Assembly (NCBI GenBank): GCA_021151765.1
Contig: JAGKWR010000010.1
Location: 1 to 64,000 of the forward strand
Source of the DNA: Alphaproteobacteria bacterium
GTDB taxonomy: Bacteria; Pseudomonadota; Alphaproteobacteria; Rickettsiales; UBA1997
DNA: 64,000 nt
Direction: 5' to 3'
Positions 1-8,588 of the stretch are shown here, piece after piece. Under the pieces are notes generated by a model. The model was not told where the DNA came from. It made no database searches and saw only the letters and a list, made by a program, of their open reading frames with translations. The first letter of the stretch is position 1. Every line of letters starts with the position of its first letter. The position numbers and the translations under genes were made by a program.

Positions 1-2
1 CT

Positions 3-476
3 TATAATAATGAAATGGAAATACCTAGATTAAAGATGATTAGTCTTAACGTTGGTATTAAAGCTGCAGACAGTGATAATAAGTTCCTATCTTATTTGTC
101 TACGCAAGTTTCCAACATAGCTGGTCAGAAGGCTGTTTTGACAAAGTCACGCAAAGCTATATCTACATTTAAGTTGAGAAAAGACTTGCCTATCGGGTGC
201 CGGGTTACTTTAAGAGGAAAAAAAATGTATCAGTTCTTTGATAAACTGGTTAATATTGCCCTTCCTCGTGTTAAAGATTTTAGAGGATTGTCTCACAAAG
301 GTTTTAATCAAAGCGGCCACTACAGTTTTGGCCTTAAAGAACATAACGTTTTTTTAGAAGTCGACCTTGACAATATTATGAAAATCTTTGGTATGAACAT
401 TAACATTGTCACGACTGCCAAAACGAAAGAAGAGGCATTATACTTGTTGAAAAAACTTAATCTTCCAATTAAATAA
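3..476 (+). CDS. rplE: 50S ribosomal protein L5 (5' end outside window)
   Basis: L5 binds 5S rRNA and sits in the central protuberance of the large subunit. The reading frame is already open at the first bases of the window. The residues before the first ATG (YNNE, then MEIPRL) match the internal L5 stretch that follows the N-terminal helix, so about 20-25 residues lie outside the window and the Met at position 15 is internal. The C-terminal part is complete and ends with a stop 3 bases before rpsN. It opens the visible part of the spc operon. The family assignment rests on the whole sequence and on the conserved gene order. Confidence 0.97.
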   Translation, partial: YNNEMEIPRLKMISLNVGIKAADSDNKFLSYLSTQVSNIAGQKAVLTKSRKAISTFKLRKDLPIGCRVTLRGKKMYQFFDKLVNIALPRVKDFRGLSHKGFNQSGHYSFGLKEHNVFLEVDLDNIMKIFGMNINIVTTAKTKEEALYLLKKLNLPIK

Positions 477-479
477 ACT

Positions 480-785
480 ATGGCAAAGAAATCTCTAATA
501 AGAAGAAATCAAAAGAGAAAGGATTTATTTCAGATAAAGAAGTCCAAAAGAGACCAATTGTTGGATTTAACTAAAAATGCAGAATTATCTTTTGAAGAAA
601 GGCTGATTGCTCAAATTAAATTATCCGAAATGCCAAGAGATGCATCTAGATCTAGGATTAGAAATAGATGCAGCCTTACTGGAAGACCAAGAGGAAACTT
701 CAGAAAATTTGGACTTTCAAGAATCGCTCTAAGAGAGTTAGCTTCTTGGGGTCAGGTGCCAGGCTTAGTTAAGTCTAGCTGGTAA
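480..785 (+). CDS. rpsN: 30S ribosomal protein S14
   Basis: S14 is a small-subunit head protein. The product is 101 residues, the usual length of the long form without zinc. The four-cysteine cluster of the short zinc form is absent, and the C-terminal block (CSLTGRPRG, then KFGLSRIALRELA) is typical. The ATG lies only 3 bases after the rplE stop, so the two genes are probably translationally coupled. Position between rplE and rpsH is the standard spc order. Confidence 0.98.
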   Translation: MAKKSLIRRNQKRKDLFQIKKSKRDQLLDLTKNAELSFEERLIAQIKLSEMPRDASRSRIRNRCSLTGRPRGNFRKFGLSRIALRELASWGQVPGLVKSSW

Positions 786-813
786 TTAATTAATAATAAA
801 AGAATCTAAAAAG

Positions 814-1206
814 ATGTCCAATCATCCAGTATCAGATTTAGTAGCTAGATTAAAAAATGGTTATTTAGCAAGAAGAACAACTATTAGTTCTCCAGTTTCT
901 AAGTTAAGAGAAAATATCTTAAAAATACTAAAAGAAGAAGGCTTTATTCTGAATTATAGCAAAGTTAAGAACGATAAAATCGAACACTTTGATATACATT
1001 TGAAATACCATTATTCTAATCCGGTTATTAGTGAAGTTTCAGTTGTTTCCAAGCCTGGCAGAAAAATCTATTGTAATGCCGATAATATTCCTTCTGTAAA
1101 GAATGGTCTTGGTATGGTTATAATTTCAACATCAAAAGGCGTTCTTTCTGATCACGAAGCTAGATTGCAGAAGCTTGGTGGTGAAGTTTTGCTAAAAATC
1201 TTTTAA
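814..1206 (+). CDS. rpsH: 30S ribosomal protein S8
   Basis: S8 binds the central domain of 16S rRNA and in many bacteria represses its own operon by binding a mimic site in the mRNA. The product is 130 residues, full length. It starts with the typical block ending SDLVARLKNGYLARR and ends with the conserved segment around STSKGVLSDHEAR. In S8 this usually reads STSxGxMTDxxAR, so the match is clear. It sits in the spc operon between rpsN and rplF. No S8 target hairpin was identified by eye. Confidence 0.98.
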   Translation: MSNHPVSDLVARLKNGYLARRTTISSPVSKLRENILKILKEEGFILNYSKVKNDKIEHFDIHLKYHYSNPVISEVSVVSKPGRKIYCNADNIPSVKNGLGMVIISTSKGVLSDHEARLQKLGGEVLLKIF

Positions 1207-1218
1207 TATACTTATAAT

Positions 1219-1755
1219 ATGTCTAGAGTAGGAAAGCTACCAGTCAAAATTCCTGCAAATGTAAAAGTTGCTGTCGAAAAAAATATTATTTCTTTCGATA
1301 ATGGAAAAACAAAAACTTCTTATAAAGTAAGTCCTAAAGTCAAAATAGAATATAATGACGGAGCATTAAAATTTTCTGCGGAAGAAGGAGCTCCTTCTGA
1401 TATTTCTATGTTTATTGGCATGGATCGCAGTAACGTAAAAAATATAGTTGGTGGTCTTTTAGAACCTTTTAAAACTGTATTAGAGGTTAACGGTGTGGGT
1501 TATAAAGCTTCTGTTGAAAAAGAAGTTCTGGTTTTAACTCTTGGGTATAGTCATGAGATCTACTATTATCTGCCAGCCGGGGTTAGTGCCGTTTTTGAGA
1601 AGCCAAATCTAATAGTTATTACAGGAAGTGACAAGGTCTTGGTTGGTCAAGTTGCTTCTGAAATTATTTCCTTCAGAAAGCCAGAGCCATATAAAGGTAA
1701 AGGAGTAAAAATTTCTGGAAAACCAATTTTAAGAAAAGAGGGTAAGAAAAAATAG
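1219..1755 (+). CDS. rplF: 50S ribosomal protein L6
   Basis: L6 lies near the factor-binding stalk base of the large subunit. The product is 178 residues, full length, starting MSRVGKLPVKIP. It has the two tandem L6 folds and the conserved C-terminal signature around FRKPEPYKGKGVKI. The gene lies 12 bases after rpsH, and its stop is followed after 1 base by the rplR start. It is a standard member of the spc operon, with no oddities seen. Confidence 0.98.
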   Translation: MSRVGKLPVKIPANVKVAVEKNIISFDNGKTKTSYKVSPKVKIEYNDGALKFSAEEGAPSDISMFIGMDRSNVKNIVGGLLEPFKTVLEVNGVGYKASVEKEVLVLTLGYSHEIYYYLPAGVSAVFEKPNLIVITGSDKVLVGQVASEIISFRKPEPYKGKGVKISGKPILRKEGKKK

Positions 1756-1756
1756 T

Positions 1757-2101
1757 ATGCTTACTAATTACGAAAGAAGAAAATATAGAGTTAAAAATAA
1801 AATTATTTCTAGAAACAAGTCTCTTCGTCCAAGAATTGTTGTTTCAAGATCTAATAAAAACTTTTATGCTCAGTTAATTGGATTGGAAGGAAATGTTATT
1901 TGTGCTTTTTCCACTCTAAACTTTGAACAAGACAATAAAACTACTGGAATCGAGAAAGCCAAATTAGTCGGAAAAAAATTCGCTGAAGTATGTTTAAAAA
2001 ACAACGTCAAGGAAGTTGTCTTTGACAAAGGCGCTTACATCTACGGTGGAAGAGTTAAGGCTATGGCTGATGCTTGCCGTGAAGCAGGATTATCATTCTA
2101 A
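1757..2101 (+). CDS. rplR: 50S ribosomal protein L18
   Basis: L18 binds 5S rRNA together with L5. The product is 114 residues, close to the family norm. It shows the arginine-rich N-terminus and the C-terminal motif FDKGAYIYGGRVKAMADACR, which is the L18 signature. The start directly follows the rplF stop, which suggests coupled translation. Downstream is rpsE in the usual order. Confidence 0.98.
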   Translation: MLTNYERRKYRVKNKIISRNKSLRPRIVVSRSNKNFYAQLIGLEGNVICAFSTLNFEQDNKTTGIEKAKLVGKKFAEVCLKNNVKEVVFDKGAYIYGGRVKAMADACREAGLSF

Positions 2102-2120
2102 TTTAAAAAACTATTAACAG

Positions 2121-2660
2121 ATGTCAAAACAAGCTAAAACTGCTAATTCAGAAATTATCGAAAGATTAATTGCGGTTAATAAAGTTTCTAAAACTGTAAA
2201 AGGTGGTAAAAATTTATCCTTTGCTGCACTAGTTGTTGTTGGGGATAAAAATGGTCGCGTTGGTTTTGGAAAAGGTAATGCAACAGAAGTCACTGACGCA
2301 AAAAACAAAGCTTTCGAAGCCGCCAAAAAGGCCATGACAAAAATCTCTCTAAAAGAAGGTAGAACTATTCATCATGATACGTTTGGAAGATTTTGTGCTG
2401 GAAAAGTTTATTTAAGAGCTGCTCCTGCTGGTACTGGAGTAATCGCTGGTGGACCTATGCGTGCTATTTTTGAATGTGCAGGCATTCACGATATCGTGGC
2501 AAAGTCAGTTGGAACATCCAACCCTTATAATATGGTCGGCGCAACTTTTGAAGCTCTAAAAACTTTAACGTCACCAAAAATGATTGCTGAAAAAAGATCA
2601 AAAGAAATTTCTGAAATTGTTAAAAGAAGAAATTTATCTCTTAATACAAATAATGAATAG
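2121..2660 (+). CDS. rpsE: 30S ribosomal protein S5
   Basis: S5 is a decoding-fidelity protein of the small subunit. The product is 179 residues. The N-terminal double-stranded RNA binding fold contains the typical KGGKNLSFAALVVVGDKNG block and GFGKGNATEV. The C-terminal domain has the conserved AAPAGTGVIAGGPMRAIFE segment. Its stop overlaps the first possible start of rpmD. It is a normal spc operon member. Confidence 0.98.
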   Translation: MSKQAKTANSEIIERLIAVNKVSKTVKGGKNLSFAALVVVGDKNGRVGFGKGNATEVTDAKNKAFEAAKKAMTKISLKEGRTIHHDTFGRFCAGKVYLRAAPAGTGVIAGGPMRAIFECAGIHDIVAKSVGTSNPYNMVGATFEALKTLTSPKMIAEKRSKEISEIVKRRNLSLNTNNE

Positions 2661-2664
2661 TACC

Positions 2665-2865
2665 ATGAACTTAGATAATTTTTTAAACAAAAAAATTCTT
2701 GTTGAACAAGTCAGAGGCGAATCGAAACTTACAACGAGACAAAAAGGAAGCTTGATCGGTCTAGGTTTAAGGGGTATTGGTTCCAATTCAACATTAGATT
2801 GTTCCTCTGCTGTTCTTGGCATGGTTAAAAAAGTTCAGCACGTAATTAAAGTTTCATTAGCGTAG
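2665..2865 (+). CDS. rpmD: 50S ribosomal protein L30
   Basis: L30 is a small large-subunit protein, usually about 60 residues. The frame could start at ATG 2653, overlapping the rpsE stop, or at ATG 2665. I chose 2665 (66 residues) because the family core begins soon after, at KKILVEQVRGES. An upstream extension inside rpsE (from 2584) is not plausible. The diagnostic core GSLIGLGLRGIG and the C-terminal segment GMVKKVQHVIKV are present. It sits between rpsE and rplO as expected. Confidence 0.95.
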   Translation: MNLDNFLNKKILVEQVRGESKLTTRQKGSLIGLGLRGIGSNSTLDCSSAVLGMVKKVQHVIKVSLA

Positions 2866-2870
2866 AAAAT

Positions 2871-3302
2871 ATGACTATTACATTAAATAATTTAGCTAAA
2901 ATTAAAAGAAACGACGCAAAAAGAGTGGGTCGTGGAATTGGATCCGGTAAAGGTAAGACTTCTGGTCGTGGCGTAAAAGGTCAAAAAGCTAGAACGGGAC
3001 ACCACTCCGTAAAGGGTTTCGAAGGTGGTCAAACTCCAGTTCATATGAGACTTCCAAAAAGAGGTTTTGTTAATGTCCTAAGAGAAGAGTACGAAGCGGT
3101 AACTATTTCTGATGTGATTTCTTTGGTAGCAAAGCATGATTCTGGAGTAACTACGGTTACAAAGGAAAAATTATTCGATCTTGGATTGATTAAGTCCAAG
3201 GATTCAAAAGTAAAATTGATAATGGGAAAGGATACATCAGTTAATCCTAGTTTTAAAGTTGCTGTTGATAGTTATTCAGAAAAAGCTAAAGCATTTTCTT
3301 AA
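2871..3302 (+). CDS. rplO: 50S ribosomal protein L15
   Basis: L15 is an early-assembly large-subunit protein. The product is 143 residues. The glycine- and lysine-rich N-terminus (RVGRGIGSGKGKTSGRG) and the following GFEGGQTPVHMRLPKRGF block are the family signature. The gene is 5 bases downstream of rpmD and precedes secY in the order usual for the spc operon. Nothing unusual was seen. Confidence 0.98.
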   Translation: MTITLNNLAKIKRNDAKRVGRGIGSGKGKTSGRGVKGQKARTGHHSVKGFEGGQTPVHMRLPKRGFVNVLREEYEAVTISDVISLVAKHDSGVTTVTKEKLFDLGLIKSKDSKVKLIMGKDTSVNPSFKVAVDSYSEKAKAFS

Positions 3303-3337
3303 TTAATTACTTTCATATTTATAAAGTTTTTAAAGAA

Positions 3338-4621
3338 GTGTCAGCTTTATCTTCAAACTCAGAACTAAAAAGAAGAATACTGTTTACAGTTTTTATACTG
3401 TTAATCTACAGATTCGGTACCTTTGTCCCTATTCCAGGAATAAACATTGATGTTCTAAAGAGCTTCTTTTCTAATTCCGGAGCTAATATCTTTGGCATGG
3501 TAAATTTATTTTCTGGTGGGGCTCTTCAAAGGATGAGTATTTTTGCTCTAAATATCATGCCTTACATCACTGCATCTATTATTATGCAGCTCCTGAGTTC
3601 GATGTATAAAGGTTTGGAAGCTCTAAAGAAAGAGGGTGATTATGGTAGAGCAAAGTTAAATCAGTATACTAGGTACCTTACGATATTATTAGCAATATTC
3701 CAATCTGTTGGTGTGTACTATGCGCTATCGGGAGGTGAAAATAATGCCTTTATTAGTGATTCTAAGATATTTATGTGGACCACTTGTGTTAGTTTGGTAG
3801 GGGGCACGGTGATGCTAATGTGGTTTGGTGAAAGAATTACCTCTTCTGGTATTGGCAATGGTATTTCATTGATTATTTTTGTAGGTATAGTCTCCTCACT
3901 ACCATCTACAATTATTCAAGTTTTCGATTTATCCAGAACTGGGGTTTATTCATGGTTAACAATAATCTTCTTCTTCTTGGTATTTACAGGATTTTTGATG
4001 TTAGTTTGTTTCGTCGAAAAGACACATAAACGCGTAAAAATACAATATCCCAATGGTGCCATGATGAGGGCTTCTGGTATGTCTGATTCTTCATTTTTAC
4101 CTTTGAAGATAAATATTTCTGGAGTGATTCCCCCTATATTTGCTAGCTCAATTTTGATGTTTCCTTCAGCAATAGTCCAATTTACAGGAGCCGATGGGGA
4201 CTTCCTGGTTTCAATTTTGCGTAGAGGTGGAGGACTATATCTGGTTTTATTTGCAGCATTGATACTATTTTTCTCATATTTTTATTCATCAATCATTTTT
4301 AACACTGAGGAAGTATCTAATAATTTAAAGAAGAGTAATTGTTTTATTCTTGGTGTTAGACCAGGAGTTAATACTTCATCTTACTTGGATAAGATAGTGG
4401 CAAGATTAACATTGATTGGTGCCGTATATTTGACTTTTGTTTGTATAGTTCCAGAGATTTTAGTTTCTAACTATTCAATTCCATTGCACATAGGTGGTAC
4501 TGGTATTTTAATCATGGTAAATGTAGTGTTAGATCTAATAAATCAGGTTCAGTCTCACCTTTTTTCATCCAGATATGGATCATCGTCGCCAAGAAAGAGA
4601 AGGATGAGGGTAAGGGTATAA
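3338..4621 (+). CDS. secY: Preprotein translocase subunit SecY
   Basis: SecY is the channel of the general secretory translocon in the inner membrane. The product is 427 residues with about ten hydrophobic segments. It shows the typical FGTFVPIPGIN type start (RFGTFVPIPGINID), the plug region and the C-terminal loop with VRPGVNTSSYLDKI. The start is GTG at 3338. It gives a protein about 10 residues shorter at the N-terminus than many homologues, but keeps the first amphipathic helix (ELKRRILF). The adk start follows within 2 bases, so the two genes are cotranscribed. Confidence 0.97.
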   Translation: MSALSSNSELKRRILFTVFILLIYRFGTFVPIPGINIDVLKSFFSNSGANIFGMVNLFSGGALQRMSIFALNIMPYITASIIMQLLSSMYKGLEALKKEGDYGRAKLNQYTRYLTILLAIFQSVGVYYALSGGENNAFISDSKIFMWTTCVSLVGGTVMLMWFGERITSSGIGNGISLIIFVGIVSSLPSTIIQVFDLSRTGVYSWLTIIFFFLVFTGFLMLVCFVEKTHKRVKIQYPNGAMMRASGMSDSSFLPLKINISGVIPPIFASSILMFPSAIVQFTGADGDFLVSILRRGGGLYLVLFAALILFFSYFYSSIIFNTEEVSNNLKKSNCFILGVRPGVNTSSYLDKIVARLTLIGAVYLTFVCIVPEILVSNYSIPLHIGGTGILIMVNVVLDLINQVQSHLFSSRYGSSSPRKRRMRVRV

Positions 4622-4622
4622 T

Positions 4623-5288
4623 ATGATTAACATAGTTTTTTTAGGACCTCCAGGATCTGGAAAAGGTACCCAAGCTGTAGAATTGGCAAAAAACCTTGGC
4701 ATCCCAACCATCTCTACTGGCGAAACACTGCGTAAAGAAGTTGAAAATGGTAGTGAAATAGGTTTGTTGGCAAAATCTTATATGAATTCGGGAGGATTAG
4801 TTCCTGATGAAGTAGTTGTGGGAATAATTAAAAATAGAATAGTACAAAAGGATTGTGCTAATGGTTTTATTCTTGACGGTTTTCCAAGAAATATGAATCA
4901 GGCATTTGTTCTGGATTCTATGATGCAATCACTAAATAAAAAGATTGATATAGTTTTCAATTTCGAAGTTAGTGAAGACGTTTTAATAAAAAGAATTTCG
5001 GGCCGCTTTTCTTGTAAAAGATGTGGTTCGGTATATAACCGTTATTTCAAACAGCCAAAATTAGACAATGTTTGTGATAACTGTCAGTCTCATCAGTTTG
5101 AAAGTAGAGCTGACGATAACGAGTCTACTGTAAAAAATAGACTTTTAGTGTATCGTAATTCTACAGCAGAATTGATTGGATATTATGAAAAAAAGAACTT
5201 GCTTTGTTCAATTGATGCTGTAAAAAGCGTTCCCCTTGTTTTAGGAGATCTGAACTTTGCAGTTCAAAAAATTTACTCTAAACAATAA
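4623..5288 (+). CDS. adk: Adenylate kinase, zinc-lid form
   Basis: Adenylate kinase interconverts ATP plus AMP and two ADP in the cytoplasm. The P-loop GPPGSGKGTQ lies at residues 8-17, and the AMP-binding and DGFPRN motifs follow. The LID carries four cysteines at about residues 131, 134, 151 and 154 (CKRC and CDNC), so it is the long zinc-binding form. Length is 221 residues. Placement between secY and rpsM is common in alphaproteobacteria and supports the assignment. Confidence 0.98.
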   Translation: MINIVFLGPPGSGKGTQAVELAKNLGIPTISTGETLRKEVENGSEIGLLAKSYMNSGGLVPDEVVVGIIKNRIVQKDCANGFILDGFPRNMNQAFVLDSMMQSLNKKIDIVFNFEVSEDVLIKRISGRFSCKRCGSVYNRYFKQPKLDNVCDNCQSHQFESRADDNESTVKNRLLVYRNSTAELIGYYEKKNLLCSIDAVKSVPLVLGDLNFAVQKIYSKQ

Positions 5289-5318
5289 TAATAATTTAAA
5301 AACAATAGGAGCTTCACT

Positions 5319-5699
5319 TTGGCTAGAATTGCTGGTGTCAACATTCCAAAAGAAAAAAGATTTGTTATCTCGTTGACTTACATTTATGGTATTGGTGCAA
5401 CCACTGCTAAAAAAATTTGTCAAAAATTAAAAATTGATTCAGGTGTTAGAACTCATCAAATGAGTGAAGACAAGCTCGCGCAGGTCAGATCACTAATTGA
5501 GAAAGAGTACCCTGTATTGGAAGGCGATTTAAGAAGAAAAGTCTCTTCAGATATTAAGCGATTGATAGATGTCGGTTGCTATAAAGGGATAAGGCACGTA
5601 AAGAAGCTTCCTGTGAGAGGGCAAAGAACTCATACCAACGCCAGAACTCGTAAGGGCAGAGGTGTTGCTATTGCGGGTAAAAAGAAAGTGACCAAATAA
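5319..5699 (+). CDS. rpsM: 30S ribosomal protein S13
   Basis: S13 is a head protein of the small subunit that contacts P-site tRNA and the large subunit. The product is 126 residues. The start is an unusual TTG at 5319. It is supported by an AGGAG ribosome binding site at 5307-5311, 7 bases upstream, and by the family N-terminus ARIAGVNIPKEKR right after it. The C-terminal RNA-binding tail (LPVRGQRTHTNARTRKGR) is conserved. It begins the alpha-operon part of the cluster. Confidence 0.97.
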   Translation: MARIAGVNIPKEKRFVISLTYIYGIGATTAKKICQKLKIDSGVRTHQMSEDKLAQVRSLIEKEYPVLEGDLRRKVSSDIKRLIDVGCYKGIRHVKKLPVRGQRTHTNARTRKGRGVAIAGKKKVTK

Positions 5700-5719
5700 A
5701 AAACAATATAAATTGATTT

Positions 5720-6112
5720 ATGACTAAATACAGTGGTAAAAAAACCGTAAGCAAGAAAAAGAAAAGCGTCAGTAATGGTGTGGTCCACGTTTATGCAAGT
5801 TTTAATAATACGATTGTCTCAATAACTGATCTGCAAGGAAATTTGATTTGTTGGTCTTCTGCGGGCAAGCATGGTTTTAGAGGTTCTAGAAAAGCAACTC
5901 CTTATGCAGCTCAGATAGCAACTCAGAATGCAGTAGACGCTGCAAAAGAATGCGGGTTACAAAGTGTTTCAGTGGAAATTAAGGGGCCTGGAGTTGGAAG
6001 AGAGGCTTCTTTGAGAGCTATTCAGGCTGCTGGAATTAACGTAAGCACTATAACTGACAATACATATCATCCTCATAATGGATGCAGACCTGCCAAAAGA
6101 AGAAGAGTCTAA
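5720..6112 (+). CDS. rpsK: 30S ribosomal protein S11
   Basis: S11 forms part of the platform near the mRNA exit site. The product is 130 residues. The family segments HVYASFNNTIVSITD, the SAGKHGFRGSRKATPYAAQ stretch and the C-terminal IKGPGVGREASLRAIQAAG with NGCRPAKRRRV are all present. It lies between rpsM and rpoA as usual, with 20 bases separating it from rpsM. No unusual feature was seen. Confidence 0.98.
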   Translation: MTKYSGKKTVSKKKKSVSNGVVHVYASFNNTIVSITDLQGNLICWSSAGKHGFRGSRKATPYAAQIATQNAVDAAKECGLQSVSVEIKGPGVGREASLRAIQAAGINVSTITDNTYHPHNGCRPAKRRRV

Positions 6113-6149
6113 GTAAAACTATTGAAAGCAAAATAACTTAAAACAAAGT

Positions 6150-7178
6150 ATGACGATTTTAAAAGAAAGCTGGCAGCTATTAACTAAGCCAAGTTCTGTT
6201 GTGATAAAAGAAGGATATAACAACATTACTAAATCTATAGTTACTTTCGAACCATTTGAAAGAGGCTTTGGAAATACATTGGGCAATGCTTTAAGAAGAG
6301 TAATGTTATCTTCTATAGCTGGTTTCGCAGTTACATCAGTTAAAATTGAGGGCGTTTTGCATGAATATGGTTCTGTAGAGGGTGTAAAAGAGGATGTATT
6401 GGATATTATTATGAACATAAAATCTTTGGCAATAACCAAAGAAGACTCTTCTCCGTGTGTTTTGAAATTATCAACTAACAAGATAGGTCCTGTATACGCT
6501 GGATCAATCGAAACTCCTGCTGGAGTTGAGATTGTTAATAAAGACCTTGTTATTTGTACTTTAGATAAAGGTGCTAAGGTCGATATAACAATGTTTGTAG
6601 AGTGTGGTAAAGGATACGTCGTTGCAGAGCATAATAAAAAAACAGAGCATGGAATAGGTTCTATTGCAGTTGATTCTATTTTTAGTCCAGTAAAAAGAGT
6701 CGCTTATAAAGTTGAAAACGCTCGTGTAGGACAAATTACGGATTATGATAAATTAATTCTTGAAGTTGATACAAACGGTGCAATTTCTCCTCAGGATGCT
6801 ATTGGAGTTGCAGCGAAAATTTTACAAGAGCAACTTCAAGTCTTTATTAATTTTGATCTAAGTAAGCTAGATACCCCTGTAACAAAAGAGGTTAGTTTAG
6901 AACCAGAATTCAATAAGAACCTGTTAAAGACAATAGATGAACTAGAGTTATCAGTCAGATCTTATAATTGCTTGAAAAATGAGAACATTATTTATGTGGG
7001 AGACTTGGTTTCTAGATCTGAAGGGGAAATGTTGAAGACGGCAAATTTTGGTAGAAAATCTTTGAATGAATTAAAAGATAATTTGAAAGCGATGGGTTTA
7101 GGCTTTGGTATGAAATTAACTAATTGGCCACCAAAAAACCTTGAAGAGCTCTTAAAGTTAAAAAACAAAGAGTTTTAG
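6150..7178 (+). CDS. rpoA: DNA-directed RNA polymerase alpha subunit
   Basis: The alpha subunit dimerises to nucleate RNA polymerase assembly and contacts upstream promoter DNA and regulators. The product is 342 residues. The N-terminal domain shows the FEPFERGFGNTLGNALRR motif. The C-terminal domain (about residues 260-330) keeps the helix-hairpin-helix region with ELELSVRSYNCL and the GRKSLNELKDNL block. This is the normal full length. It lies between rpsK and rplQ in the alpha operon. Confidence 0.98.
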   Translation: MTILKESWQLLTKPSSVVIKEGYNNITKSIVTFEPFERGFGNTLGNALRRVMLSSIAGFAVTSVKIEGVLHEYGSVEGVKEDVLDIIMNIKSLAITKEDSSPCVLKLSTNKIGPVYAGSIETPAGVEIVNKDLVICTLDKGAKVDITMFVECGKGYVVAEHNKKTEHGIGSIAVDSIFSPVKRVAYKVENARVGQITDYDKLILEVDTNGAISPQDAIGVAAKILQEQLQVFINFDLSKLDTPVTKEVSLEPEFNKNLLKTIDELELSVRSYNCLKNENIIYVGDLVSRSEGEMLKTANFGRKSLNELKDNLKAMGLGFGMKLTNWPPKNLEELLKLKNKEF

Positions 7179-7215
7179 CTAGATCGATAAAATAAATATA
7201 AATTTAGTAAAAATT

Positions 7216-7611
7216 ATGAATCATAGAATTAAAGGAAGAAAACTCGGCAGAAATAGCGCTCATAGAAAAGCTCTGTTCCGTAACTTATCTATTGCTCTGT
7301 TACAACATGAGTTGATTAAAACTACTCTTCCAAAAGCAAAAGAAATCAGACCAATGGTCGAAAAGATTATAACTATTGCTAAGAATGATACTTTGGCTAA
7401 TAGAAGACTTGCTGCTTCTATTCTGGGAAATTCAGAAATCATAGATAAGCTATTCAAAGATATAGGTCCACGAGTTTCATCTAGAAAAGGTGGGTATACT
7501 AGAATTTTAAAATTCGGTTTTAGAACTGGAGATAAAGCTCCTATGGCAGTTATGGAGTTAGTGGATAGAGTATCCGAAGCAACTCAAGAAAAAGTTGCAA
7601 ATAAATCGTAA
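7216..7611 (+). CDS. rplQ: 50S ribosomal protein L17
   Basis: L17 surrounds the exit-tunnel region of the large subunit. The product is 131 residues. The strongly conserved start (MNHRIKGRKLGRNSAHRKAL) and the central ELIKTTLPKAKEIRPMVEKI block identify it. The C-terminus has the GGYTRILKFGFRTGDKAPMA segment. It ends the classic alpha operon. Only about 24 bases separate it from rplS, so the operon probably continues. Confidence 0.98.
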   Translation: MNHRIKGRKLGRNSAHRKALFRNLSIALLQHELIKTTLPKAKEIRPMVEKIITIAKNDTLANRRLAASILGNSEIIDKLFKDIGPRVSSRKGGYTRILKFGFRTGDKAPMAVMELVDRVSEATQEKVANKS

Positions 7612-7635
7612 TACAAGTTTTTTAATTTGAACAAT

Positions 7636-8049
7636 ATGAAAAATATCATAGCAGAATTTAACTCTTCTCAAGTGCAGAGATTAAAAGAATTAAGAGGATC
7701 TCCAATTCCTACTTTTAATGTTGGAGACACAGTAAGCGTAAAATATAAAATTACAGAAGGAACAAATACTCGTATTCAAGCGTTCAATGGTATTGTGATT
7801 GCAAGGACAAAGAGTGAATCAAATTACGCTGCGACTTTTACAGTTAGAAAAATTAGTAGCGGAGTAGGAGTAGAAAGAAAATTTACACTGCACTCTCCTT
7901 TATTGGTAAACGTTGAAGTATTAAAACAGGGTGTTGTTCGTAGAGCGAAGCTTTATTATTTAAGAAAACTAACCGGTAAAGCTTCTAGAATTAAAGAAAA
8001 ATTAGATTTCTTGACTAAAGTTAGCGTTTCTGAAGGTGAAAAAGCTTAG
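7636..8049 (+). CDS. rplS: 50S ribosomal protein L19
   Basis: L19 lies at the interface between the subunits. The frame could begin at TTG 7627, but ATG 7636 gives the expected N-terminus (MKNIIAEFN) and 137 residues. The core GDTVSVKYKITEGTNTRIQ and the block GVGVERKFTLHSPL are family signatures, followed by the basic RRAKLYYLRKLTGKA segment. In many bacteria rplS follows trmD. Its position directly behind rplQ is less common. Its end overlaps the next gene by 14 bases. Confidence 0.95.
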   Translation: MKNIIAEFNSSQVQRLKELRGSPIPTFNVGDTVSVKYKITEGTNTRIQAFNGIVIARTKSESNYAATFTVRKISSGVGVERKFTLHSPLLVNVEVLKQGVVRRAKLYYLRKLTGKASRIKEKLDFLTKVSVSEGEKA

Positions 8050-8524
8050 CATTAGTTCATTAAGGTATTTTATTAAAAAGAGCAGGGGTACTTTTGTGCC
8101 TCTGCTTTTTTTTGTTTTAGCAGTTTCTTGTGTAACGCAAGATATATCAGGTCATGGTCGTGTAAATTTTTATGGTGCAAATAATAAAAATTTTACTTTT
8201 GTCGTTGATGAGGATTTCATAAATGATCACCTTGATTCTCCTCGTAACAAAGAACATCCTAAGTTAAATGAAGCAGAATCGGCATTGCTTTACAGTATAA
8301 TGCAAAAGAGAAACTATTGTATTAATAATAAAGGTAAGATCTTGTTTAAGATAACTTCTAAACAAGAAAAAATATACGATATGACATTCGCTCATTTAAT
8401 TGAGCAAAATTACAATGCTAGACCAGTGACTCCTGTTACATATTTTGGAGAGTGTGTGGACAGTATAAACAAAAGTTCTAAAGCAACGCATATAAGACTG
8501 GGTGGAGCCTCTAATACAAGATAA
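8036..8524 (+). CDS. Predicted small lipoprotein, function unknown
   Basis: I do not recognise this family. The product is 162 residues with a basic N-terminus, a hydrophobic stretch (about residues 19-31) and a lipobox-like AVSC with Cys at about 32. It is therefore probably an inner- or outer-membrane lipoprotein. The mature part is polar, with two further cysteines (about residues 93 and 142), and has no obvious repeat or catalytic motif. The GTG start at 8036 lies inside the end of rplS, so translation is probably coupled to the ribosomal protein operon. The coding frame is convincing but the function is open. Confidence 0.7.
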   Translation: MKKLSISSLRYFIKKSRGTFVPLLFFVLAVSCVTQDISGHGRVNFYGANNKNFTFVVDEDFINDHLDSPRNKEHPKLNEAESALLYSIMQKRNYCINNKGKILFKITSKQEKIYDMTFAHLIEQNYNARPVTPVTYFGECVDSINKSSKATHIRLGGASNTR

Positions 8525-8588
8525 TATGCTTGATAGTTAGATCGTTAAAATTAACTCTTAGAATAGTTTAAAATTGAAATTTTTTTAT

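Noticed and set aside
2584..2664. Longer start of rpmD inside rpsE
   Set aside because: L30 is about 60 residues and the conserved part begins after 2665; the upstream part overlaps the rpsE frame.
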